Below, piece after piece: positions 1 to 9,070 of a stretch of DNA of 64,000 nt. The notes beneath the pieces were generated by a model. The model saw only the letters and a program-made list of their open reading frames with translations, made no database searches and was not told where the DNA came from. Made by a program: the position numbers and the translations under genes. The number at the start of each line of letters is the position of its first letter. Position 1 is the stretch's first letter. The DNA comes from Cryptomeria japonica. Its lineage: Eukaryota; Streptophyta; Pinopsida; Cupressales; Cupressaceae. The stretch is taken from positions 558,461,136 to 558,525,135 of the forward strand of contig NC_081413.1 in the NCBI RefSeq assembly GCF_030272615.1. The letters run 5' to 3'.

Positions 1-1331
1 GCCCGGCCCACCGGCCGCCCTGGCTCCACCACCCGGCCACCGAGGCACCACCCGACCATCGAAGCTCCACCCGGTCGCCACCGGAGCACCATCCACTGGC
101 CACCTCTGCTCGCCCCAACCACCAGACTACCCCTTCCTCTTGTTTTGAAGGGGGGTTTGGTTTTTTGGCCATATCTTGGGCATACAGAGTCATTTGTTCG
201 AAAACAAATAGGCATCAGAAAGCTGGTTCTGAGACGGACCTCGTGATGTTGGTATTTTTTTCAATTTTGCTAATTAACTATTTTTTTTCCAGTCCAAGTG
301 AGGTCTCTTTTTTGCACTCCAGGAGCCGTAGAATGAGCATCTGAACTCCATTTTTCGAAAAGTTTATATTTTTGGAAAGCGTGTGCTGTGTAATTTTTAG
401 CCATATGAATTTTATTTCCAGATTTTGCTCTAGGCATATTTTATTCAGTTTTTTGCTTTTCAGCACTTTGGTGGATATCTTGGTTGTTTTAGGTCCTGGG
501 ATCTCTTCTATGAGTATGATGTCTTTATTTTGGTTCTCATTTCTATTTCTAGTCTTCTTATCATTGTAGCATTGTATATATGCAAACACACTGAGATAAA
601 GTGCCATCATGCATTGTTTACTTGGGATCTTGCACATCTTGTGCCTTATTGTACATGCACTACTTATAAAGTGCCATGGGGGGGTTGATGTTTGCCTTGT
701 TTGCCATCTACCATTTTCTAGTGAGTGTTCCTTCCATGACATTTGCCTCATGATATGTGTCAAGTGAGTGTTCCTTCCACGACACTATGTACTTTCTCAA
801 CACCTTTGGTGTTCCTGGTTCTTCATCGTGCAGTTCTTGTTGGCCATTCTTTTCATTGTACCTGTCCCTCTCCCTCTTCAGCATTATGGGGAGGTTTGTC
901 TTGTTGGTTCTAATGCTTCCGTGGTTCGATTGATCAACTCTTCAAGCTTTGGTGTTTTCATGCCATCTGTATCTTCTATTTCAGTTGTTTGCCTTGTTTG
1001 CCTTCTGATTCGAGTAGTGTCATTTGAGGGCACTCATACAGATTACAGTCTTCTCTACCTGGTCATGTTCTATTTTAGTGGAGGTTCTTCAGATCAACAA
1101 TTATTCTTCGACAGTGTTTGTAGGTTCTTCATGCTTTAGGGGTGTTCTTTTCCATCTCTTTTTGGAGTAGAGTTTTTTCCCACTTGGTTTTCTCTATTTC
1201 TCCAGTTCATAGAGATTTCATTGTATTTGGGTACCTAATCAGGCCTTGTTGCCAAGACCCATCTTTCCTACTTTCAGTAGCTGATCTAGGTTTTAGCTTC
1301 TCCCTAAGTCTAGCTTAAGGGGGGGGGGTGG
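1..1331 (+). mobile_element. Ty1/copia-like internal remnant (leader fragment fused to 3' end)
   Basis: Positions 1 to about 567 repeat, in the same orientation, the GC-rich leader seen again at about 2,790-3,268, including the stretch around 130-180 that reads TTTGGCCATATCTTGGGC. After 567 the two copies part. This one runs into about 760 bp ending in a G-run at 1,318-1,328 that works as a polypurine tract directly before an LTR. The stretch near 1,140-1,260 resembles sequence between the RNase H end and the 3' LTR of copia elements. No gag, integrase or reverse transcriptase remains, so this is a deleted, non-autonomous copy. The open frames here (for example 278-763 minus and 768-1,139 plus) match no family I know. 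The left end lies outside the window. Confidence 0.6.
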
Positions 1332-1688
1332 TGGAGTATTCGGGTATTTACTTGATTAACTAAACAATATTTGTTTAATTATTTAAGTTCCCTTTATCTC
1401 TTTTACACTTAGGCTAACTTTAGGTGCATAATTATTAATTATTATGTGCAAACCTAGGTTTTCCTTTTTAGGGTTTCTTGACCTATTAAAGGTCGAGTTC
1501 TTTCTTTTCATTGTAACAAGAAGGATTATTACATTACACTTTTAGTGAATATTGAGCTCTCTCTTTTTGAGCATATTTTCTGTGTATTTCTTTCTTCTGT
1601 GATTTGCTTCCTTGCTTCTCCTTGTAATAGGTTTTTCAGCTTGCAGAGATCATTTGGGCTCCTGTGGTGTTGTATTTTCTCAACTCCA
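1332..1688 (+). repeat. copia-type LTR a (3' LTR position)
   Basis: A 357-bp repeat starting TGGAGTATTCGGG and ending CAACTCCA, flush against the G-run at 1,318-1,328. It recurs at 1,695-2,061 (direct) and 3,449-3,817 (inverted). It is shorter than the other two by about 10 bp in an AT-rich stretch near 1,428-1,445. If the three bases TGG before it and ATA after it are counted, it spans 1,329-1,691. Confidence 0.85.
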
Positions 1689-1694
1689 ATATGG

Positions 1695-2061
1695 TAGAGT
1701 ATTCGGGTATTTACTTGATTAATTAAACAATATTTGTTTAATTATTTAAGTTCCCGTTATCTCTTTTACACTTAAGCTAACTTTAGGTGCATAATAATTA
1801 ATTCTTTTATTAATTATTATGTGCAAACCTAGGTTTGCCTTTTTAGGGTTTCTTGACCTATTAAAGGTTGAGTTCTTTCTTTTCATTGTAACAAGAAGGA
1901 TTATTACATTACACTTTTGGTGAATATTGAGCTCTCCTTTTTAGCATATTTTCTGTGTATTTCTTTCTTCTGTGATTTGCTTCCTTGCTTCTCCTTGTAA
2001 CAGGTTTTTAAGCTTGCAGAGATCATTTGGGTTCCTATGGTGTTGTATTTTCTCAACTCTA
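1695..2061 (+). repeat. copia-type LTR b (5' LTR position)
   Basis: A 367-bp copy of LTR a, beginning TAGAGTATTCGGG and ending CAACTCTA. It follows LTR a with only ATATGG between them, and a tRNA-Met-type primer site follows it at 2,065. LTR a sits behind a polypurine tract and LTR b in front of a primer site, so the order is 3' end, LTR, LTR, 5' end. That is the order of a 2-LTR circle, not of a linear provirus. Confidence 0.85.
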
Positions 2062-2064
2062 ATA

Positions 2065-2076
2065 TGGTATTAGAGC
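2065..2076 (+). promoter_or_regulatory. primer-binding site, initiator tRNA-Met type
   Basis: TGGTATTAGAGC differs by one base from TGGTATCAGAGC, the primer site used by most plant copia elements. It lies three bases after the end of LTR b. An inverted counterpart (TGGTATCAGAAC on the minus strand) lies at 3,434-3,445, three bases from LTR c. Confidence 0.85.
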
Positions 2077-3433
2077 TTCAGATCTACAGCTATCTGTTGT
2101 TGTTTTGAGAATTTTTGCATTGGAAGCAGATCTGGGGTTTCAGAAAGTTTTTTTATGCACCTCGGGATAGGTTTTTTTTTTTTTTTTTTTAAAATCCCTG
2201 AGCACTTTGGGCATAAACGAACCTCACCATCATGCTCAGAAGGCCCGAAAACCCTTATGGTCATCTAAAACTTGACCTTTTTTGATTTCTTGAGCCTCTG
2301 GGTGTTTTTTTTTTTTAGATCCAAGTCGTACGACCCTATCAGACAGTTCGAGAAAAAATTTCAAAAAATAATTTTTTGCCTTTTTACGGCATGCAGGCTG
2401 AATTTTTGATTTTGTGAAAAAAAAGAAAAAATCTTGGGCCCCTGACGCAGGGTACCGTGGGGCCCTTGAGGTTGCCGCTGACCTAACAAGCCTTGGGCCC
2501 CACACTGTCGTCCTCCGGCCCCCCTGCCGGCTTCTACATTCCGGCCTCGCCGACTCTTGCTCCTGCTGAGTTTGACCCCCATCGTCGCAGCTCTAGCTGA
2601 CCTCCCCGTCGCCATTGCACCCCCGGTCGCTGCAACTCCCCGGCTCCCGCTGCCCACCACACCCAGCCGGCCCCCAGCCGCTGCCAGCTTTGGCCCCTGC
2701 TGTCTACAGCTCCCCGTCGCCTGCCGCCTTGTCGAAAACCCTCTGCTTGGCTGCTGGTGCTCTCCTCGCCACCGTCGGAAACCACCTCCTGGCCTGCCGA
2801 CCGCCCTGGCTCCGCCACTCGGCCATCGGGGCACTTCCTGACCACTAGAGCTCCACCCGGCCACCACCGGAACACCGCCCACTGGCCACCTTCGCCTGCT
2901 GTAGCCACCTGACTACCCCTTCCTCTTGTTTTGAAGGGGGGTTTGGTTTTTTGGCCATATCTTGGGCATACTATTTTTTTGAAAATGAATAGGCATCGGA
3001 AAGCTGGTTCCTGAGCAAGACCTTGTGATGTTGGTATTTTTTTCTAGTCCAAGTGAGGTCTCTTTTTTGCACTCTGGGAGCCATAGAATGAGCATCCGAA
3101 CTCCATTTTTTGAAAGTTTATATTTTTGGGAAGTGTGTGTTGTTTACTTTTCAGCCATATGAATTTTATTTCCAGATTATGATCCAAGCATATTTGATTT
3201 AGTTTTTTCCTTTTCAGCACTCTGGTGGATATCTTGGTTGTTTTAGGTCCTGGGATCTCTTCTATGACCATAGGGGTTTTTGGGCTTTTTGAGCATGATG
3301 GTGAGGTCCATTTAGGCCTAAAGTGCTCAGAAAAAAAGTCTATCCCGAGGTGCATAAAAAAACTTTCTGAAACCCCAGATTTACTTCCAATGCAAAAATT
3401 CTCAAAACAACAACAGATAGCTGTAGATCTGAT
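2077..3433 (+). mobile_element. copia-like non-autonomous internal region with GC-rich leader and inverted end
   Basis: The segment runs from the primer site through a T-run (2,170-2,190) and a strongly GC-rich block (2,440-2,910, Pro/Arg/Gly-rich in every frame) to about 3,268. There it jumps into the reverse complement of its own start: 3,269-3,445 is the inverted copy of about 2,065-2,264, carrying the same GAGCATGATGGTGAGGT motif. The part 2,790-3,268 is a direct repeat of 1-567. I see no gag or pol motif. The open frames in the GC-rich block overlap on both strands and look like composition artefacts. Confidence 0.6.
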
Positions 3434-3448
3434 GTTCTGATACCATAT

Positions 3449-3817
3449 TGGAGTTGAGAAAAGACAACACCATAGGAGTCCAAATGATCTTTGCAAGCTG
3501 AAAAACCTGTTACAAGGAGAAGCAAGGAAGCAAATCACAGAAGAAAGAAATACACAGAAAATATGCTCAAAAAGAGAGAGCTCAATATTCACCAAAAGTG
3601 TAATGAAATAATCCTTCTTGTTACAATGAAAAGAAAGAACTCAACCTTTAATAGGTCAAGAAACCCTAAAAAGGAAAACCTAGGTTTGCACATAATAATT
3701 AATAAAAGAATTAATTATTATGCACCTAAAGTTAGCTTAAGTGTAAAAGAGATAAAGGGAACTTAAATAATTAAACAAATATTGTTTAATTAATCAAGTA
3801 AATACCCGAATACTCTA
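3449..3817 (-). repeat. copia-type LTR c, inverted
   Basis: A 369-bp reverse-complement copy of LTRs a and b, preceded by an inverted primer site at 3,434-3,445. On the minus strand it starts TAGAGTATTCGGG at 3,817, preceded by TGG (3,820-3,818). With LTR b it forms inverted arms of about 550 bp (1,695-2,264 against 3,269-3,817) around a spacer of about 1 kb. Read-through RNA from this locus could fold into a long hairpin. Confidence 0.85.
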
Positions 3818-3820
3818 CCA

Positions 3821-4844
3821 AAAAGGATAATCCAAAATCAGAAGAAACGAGCCAGGAAACAAATCAAGATCAAGAACAAACCCTTCCATCCTACCTAGTT
3901 TTTGATCAAGATCCCATCAACCAAGAATATTATGATGATCCACTTATTATTTTATCTCAAAAGCAAGATGTTCTTTCAAGTCCCATCCAACATCCACCTC
4001 CTCAGTAAGATCAAGACATCTCTTCCATTCTTCCTAATAACCCCTTTCCAAGTCAAGATCAAAGCATCCCTTCACCTTCATGTCCTAAACGAGATCCCCT
4101 TATTTCTCCTGATCTTTATCAAGATCCCCTCATACCTTCATCTCCATGTCATAATCCTCCATGTTCCTCACAAGATTCCCTCTTAGATGAACTTACCATT
4201 TCTCCTAGTCTCGCTCATGATCTCAATGCCTCTACACAAGTTGTTCATGAACCCCTTATCAATTAAATCACCAATCCAGATCATACTACAAAGAACAATT
4301 TATCAATGATTGTATGTGCGCCATTTTCACATGAGAATGTGGTGGCAGAAACAAGCATAACACAAACTAATGAGATCAACATCTGGTTGGTTTCATCATC
4401 CTCTTCAAGTGCATCAATAAAAACAAAGATAATACCCAGTCATGTCACAACTTTGGATCTAGAATCTATTTGCCTCATACACCCGCACTTGAAAAACTGA
4501 GGGCAAGAAGATCTATCATAGTTGGATTGGTTTGAAAATAATGAGGCCATAGAAAACACTATACATGAAATACACCTAGTTGAATATCCTATTTAAAAAT
4601 CAAGGTTTATCCAACTCTTCAAACAAAGGCCAATTAACTATTTACACAAAATTCATATCGTCCCAATAACACCTTAAAATAAATTAAATCTAAGGGTTGG
4701 TTTAGTTTAAACTACACTGCATCGCATATCTGCATTTCAAATTGTATAACATATAGCTGCATATCATTACTGCTTTTTCATATAGTTGCATCAATAAAAT
4801 AAGGCGATTTTCTTAGTCATTTACTTGTCTGCACTAAAAGAAAC
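3821..4844 (+). mobile_element. Tat-1: degraded Tat gag-pol linker fragment
   Basis: After the copia block the sequence becomes coding-like on the plus strand with stops. It is rich in Asp/Pro/Ser/Gln (3,821-4,270) and then reads LDWFENNEAIEN near 4,523, which resembles LDHFQNDEAIID at about 56,893 in Tat-2, in the linker between protease and reverse transcriptase. The stretch 4,600-4,844 is non-coding. This supports a Tat-family carcass continuing to the 3' LTR at 22,964. The RT, RNase H and integrase expected downstream are absent, so pol was deleted. The similarity is short, hence moderate confidence. Confidence 0.4.
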
Positions 4845-5275
4845 TGTGTGGGGAAAAAGTGAGACTAGGTTAATCATGCCCTAATCCTACCTTTTGACAC
4901 ACATTACGGAATACGAAAGAGCCTAGAGATATCGCACAATTGGCTACTTCTTTTGGTGAAAGAGAGAGCCACGAGATATCTATTAGGATTTCTATTCCCT
5001 TGTTGAAATTGTAAGATCAAGTAATGCAAGTTCAAACCCTAATCCCAAAATGCAAGTATGAACTAATAACAAGATTGCAGAATTGAGATTAAACAATCAA
5101 CAGCTGTAAATACAAGGATGAAATAAGAATGCAGATGTGTACTCGGAGTCAAAATCGGACTGAAAATGTTTGGGACGGGGGCGCGGGCGCCACTGTCCTG
5201 AAAACTGCACCGGAAACTGCTGTTCTGCACTCTGGAACACTGTCGGGAAGCTGTCTGAAAGCTGTCTGTCCGGAG

Positions 5276-5367
5276 GACCAGGGCACCCAGCGCCTCTGTC
5301 CCAGGGACCAGGGTGCCCAACGCCCCTGTCCTGGCAGGACCAGGGCACCCAGCGCCCCTGTCCCAAT
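5276..5367 (+). repeat. GC-rich 30-32 bp tandem repeat, three units
   Basis: Units begin GACCAGGG at 5,276, 5,306 and 5,338 and share the core CACCCAGCGCCCCTGTCCC with a few substitutions. The block sits in the middle of the solo LTR. Related GGGRC...GCGC stretches occur at 5,172-5,200 and 6,109-6,140 in the same LTR. Overlapping open frames on both strands (5,063-5,512) are composition artefacts. Confidence 0.85.
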
Positions 5368-6108
5368 CTTCTGCTCTGCAATTTGATACAGAGTGTTGTC
5401 TCGACCTTCTCTCTCCGGATCTATATCCCGCGGCATCGTCTGAATCCTGAAACCTGCAATGATATCTGGAAAAGGGTGTATGGGCGGCTATATAGGGTTT
5501 TGCCTTAGTCAAACCCCCGCTTCAGTGATTTCCACCTCCACGAATAGCCAAGTTGTTTTGTAAAATGTATTGTGTGTGCAGACCTAGTGTGTGTGCAAGG
5601 TCCTAAGATGCAAGAAAGCAAACTAGAGCAACCTAGAAAGTAAACCCTAATTGCTTGTAAATGATAACGTAAATGCTCTAAATCAAGATGCAAAGTGATC
5701 TAAAGCATGAATAAATGATGTATTGAAGCTTATGTAAAGACATGAAAACAACATGAAATCATACCCAACCCTCAAGGGAGGAGTACAAGCCAATCTTCAG
5801 TCGGTAATCTCCTATTGTTCTTCAATGTCTTCCAAGCCCTAAATGGATGAATGGAATTGATAAATGCTTGATAGAGGGATGTTGTAAGATGTTGAAGTCT
5901 TCAAAGATCTGCTCTTTCGTTGCATATGAAGTTCCTCGAAACAAAAATCGGATCCTTCCAAATGAAGAAAGAGAGCTCTTATGTATGAAACCCTAGGTCG
6001 CAATTTCGTCTTTTGGCCGACCTAGAGATTGAATATCCCGCCAATTTCTTGGGGTTAAGCTTTATTTTATGATTGGATCGCGCTCCTAAAATTTCGGGAA
6101 AAATGTCC

Positions 6109-6140
6109 GGGACCGTGTGCACTCCGGGCGCCACGGTCCC
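6109..6140. repeat. perfect 9-bp GC-rich hairpin in the solo LTR
   Basis: GGGACCGTG (6,109-6,117) pairs with CACGGTCCC (6,132-6,140) around a 14-base GC-rich loop. It is a strong predicted stem in DNA or in either transcript. Confidence 0.85.
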
Positions 6141-7429
6141 GACAACTTTTCACCAAATTTTCAGGGCCGTCAGATATGATGATTTTAGAGAGAATCCCGA
6201 AGTTACAGGTGATTTTGAGATGTTTTGACCCCCGAAATTAAGCCTCCAAGCTCAGAATAGGGCCTAATTAGGGTTTTTGATTAAGTGATGTATTGGAGGA
6301 ATAAAATGAAAGGGGCACGCTTTAATGAAAGGGCCCAACTTTGTGATGTGGAAAATGGTGAAATAGAACCTTTAGACCTAATTAATTTGATTAATTAAGT
6401 GCTAAAGGAGAAATGCAATGCAGAATGTAAAATGCACTAAGGCGGGTGCTAAACTAGGTGTGAAATTGTACCACCCTAGCGAGTGCGTACAATTTACGAC
6501 GCTTCAGAAACAAAGGTTGTCTCATTTCCTAGATACTGGTACATGAAGTTTTTAGGAGGCCTTCAGTCATTAATCTTCAACGTCATCTTGTGATAGAGGT
6601 TTTACTATCGAATCTTGTTACCCGAAATCTATCTATTGCTATATCTCACACAATAATCACATGCTCTAAGTCATTATAGATACCTAGCTGGTCATGTGGC
6701 TAGTGAAAATCCAATATTTTGCTTCATTGCCACTGTAATTGTCATACCCAAGTAGGTGTCATTACTTACAAGTCAAGCCAAGAAAATAAAAGAAAAGATG
6801 CTATGCCAAAAATCCATATCAAAATATCAAGGCAAAAGAGCAAGATACATAATTGAAATATCATGCATACAAGTGCAATAAAGATTGACTAAGGCAACAT
6901 GCGAATAAATCCATCAAGGCTATGAACGCCTGCTGGAAATAAAGAAATATTCGAGAGATTACAATGTATAACCTTGTTAGATCCCTAAAATCTTGTTGGC
7001 AACAAGGCTCTATCCAGGTTGCTTTTGAAGTCAGAATAACTCATGCAGATAGCCACATAGGATTCCAAGGGTCTTTGATAGTTATAAGAGTCAAAATAAA
7101 TCCAATTGCACACATATGGGCAAAAGAAGATCAAATTTTCAAGAATTGATGGAGAAGTTTTCTGCGCCTCCATTCATAAATCTTGGTTACATAGTGTGTT
7201 AGGTTCAATGGTCTAAGGTATTCTAAGAATGGATTGAACTCCTATCTCTAAAACTTTTCATACCTTTAATTCAATTAATGTTTTTCAGAATGACTGATGC
7301 ACATAATCAACCTTGTTCAAATAAGAATTGCATCTTCATCATGCATCTTGCATGAGCATAACTCATATTGAAAATTCATTATCTCCATGTGCATATCATC
7401 ATGTCATCATAGGTTTGCATGCTAGGGGC

Positions 7430-7770
7430 ATAGCTTAAAAAATCCTAAAAATCAGATAATGTCCTGAAAAAATCCTAAAAAATCAAATAAAGTCCTAAAA
7501 ATCAGATAAAGTACTGAAAAATCGTAAAAATCAGAAAAAGTCCTGAAAGAATCCTAAAAATAAAAAAATTCAAAATTAAACAAAAACATTGAAAAATTCA
7601 AAATCAAGCAAAAACATCAGAAAAAGAAAAAATCAAAAACATTTGACAAATGATCCTAAGAAAACCATCAAAAAATCTTTCAAAAAAAAAATCATAAAGA
7701 GTCCTGAAAAAAGCCCTAAAAATAAAAAAATCACAAAAAAAAACTGAAAAATCAAAGCAAGTAAGCATAG
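7430..7770 (+). repeat. A-rich tandem repeat in Tat-1 (about 30-34 bp units)
   Basis: Degenerate units of the type TCCTGAAAAAATCCTAAAAA TCAGATAAAG repeat from 7,432 to about 7,560, then decay into A-rich sequence to 7,770. An equivalent but differently worded A-rich array occupies the same place in Tat-2 (60,870-60,990), so the position is conserved while the unit is not. Confidence 0.7.
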
Positions 7771-8094
7771 ACCATCCATCAAATCAAATCAACAACATAT
7801 AAAATCTCAAAGTCTGCAATCAAGCTGATCACATGTCTTGTTAATCAATCTATCAATCAAATTCTATCAAACATCAACATGTCTTATACAGGGAAGGTAC
7901 CACCAAAACCAAACAGATTGGTCTTACACGGGTATTCACTCTTTGTAACCAGACATTTCTATCAATAATCGAGCAATCAAAACAATGACATAGATCAGTA
8001 TGGCTGTTGGATTTTGTCCTAGTTAACCTTATCTTTATCAAATCTAAAACATCAAAAAAAGAAAAAATTAAAAACATTCAAATGGCAATATTTT

Positions 8095-8220
8095 AAAGAC
8101 GTGTGACTTGCAGGTTCAATTTTATAGTCATTTTTTAAAGACGTGTGAGTTGCAGATTGAATTTTATAGTAATTTTTTAAAGACGTGTGAGTTACAGATT
8201 GAATTTTATACTCATTGCAA
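8095..8220 (+). repeat. 42-bp tandem repeat, three units
   Basis: AAAGACGTGTGA starts units at 8,095, 8,137 and 8,179, an exact 42-bp period. Each unit continues with a GCAGATTGAATTTTATAGT-type tail. The period is a multiple of three, so one frame stays open with a 14-residue repeat, but I see no sign that it is a gene. It lies in the Tat-1 3' region. Confidence 0.85.
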
Positions 8221-9070
8221 AATCTCACCATTCATTCCCAACACTAATTTGGGGCTTGAAGGGGAGGGAAGCAGGGAACGAAGGAAATGAAGAACGAGGG
8301 ATGGAAACAAGCAGGGAAAAACAAAACATTCACATATGATCTTGAAAAAACCCTAAACATCGAAAAACTCAAAAAAAATAATAATAAAAAACTTGCAATA
8401 ACATGTTTCACAAGAAACAAATACTCTAGCAAATATCCAACAAACACTTTACACGAAGTTAAACAAAGGATATAACTATCTTATCAAAAATCTGCAACCA
8501 AACCGATCAAGTCTTATCAATCGTCAAACTATCCTTATCAATGTGATCATTATCTTGTCTTAAACAAAAGAGGATACACTTGAAACCAGGTTGATCACTC
8601 TTAAATGGGGTCCGCAACTTTTTGAAACCAGACATTATCAACCATCACATCAAGCAATTACAGAAAGACACAGATCAGTATGGCTATTGAATTTTGTCTA
8701 AGTTGGTTTTTATCTTTTATCAATTGGTGATCAATCATGTTACTATGCTACTCAAGGATGTCCACAAGTGACTAGAGGAGCTATGATGGGCATGATCCTT
8801 TTCTTTGTTTTTTGTTTGTGGTGTGAACCAATGAAGTTATGGGGCAATAGCTCTAGTGGGTGTCTGTGATTGGTACACTCATTCTACAAGTATCCTATGC
8901 AAAAAATAAAGTTAGGGATATCTATGCTTGTCACTACCACACATACCTCGACCCCTGGCGTTATTCCTAGAATGAAGGGGTCACTCCTTGTCTGCTACAT
9001 GTTTGTTCTTTGTAATGAGATATCTATACATCTTTTTTCCTTATACCTTGGTGTACTAAGCTTCATTGTT

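Larger units (their letters stand above)
4845..6506. mobile_element. solo LTR, 1,662 bp, with 5-bp target duplication
   Basis: The element starts TG (4,845) and ends CA (6,506). It is flanked by perfect copies of GAAAC at 4,840-4,844 and 6,507-6,511. No coding domain lies inside, so I read it as a solo LTR left by LTR-LTR recombination. It contains a GC-rich tandem repeat (5,276-5,367) and a perfect 9-bp hairpin (6,109-6,140). Orientation is uncertain: the minus-strand start TGAAGCGTCGTAAATTG looks LTR-like, while a TATA-like CTATATAGG sits on the plus strand near 5,488. It is inserted in Tat-1. Confidence 0.8.
6507..9070 (+). mobile_element. Tat-1 3' untranslated region
   Basis: This non-coding stretch matches the Tat-2 3' region in order. 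CATCTTGCATG followed by a CTAGGGGCA motif (7,340-7,430) corresponds to 60,758-60,803. A long A-rich repeat block follows in both. Then GGATGTCCACAAGTGACTAG and ATGAAGTTATGGGGCA (8,755-8,855) correspond to GGATATCCACAAGTGATTAG and ATGAAGTTCTGGGGCA (61,240-61,330). The part 6,512-7,320 has no recognised content. The last 16 bases (9,055-9,070) are the left copy of the LINE target duplication. Confidence 0.6.

Noticed and set aside
2361-2908. Overlapping long frames on both strands in the GC-rich copia leader
   Set aside because: Frames overlap in several phases, are Pro/Arg/Gly/Ala-rich and have no domain. High GC removes stop codons, and the same block recurs at 1-130.
5063-5512. Frames of up to 149 codons on both strands inside the solo LTR
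   Set aside because: They lie on the GC-rich tandem repeat inside an LTR with a clean target duplication. No motif is visible.
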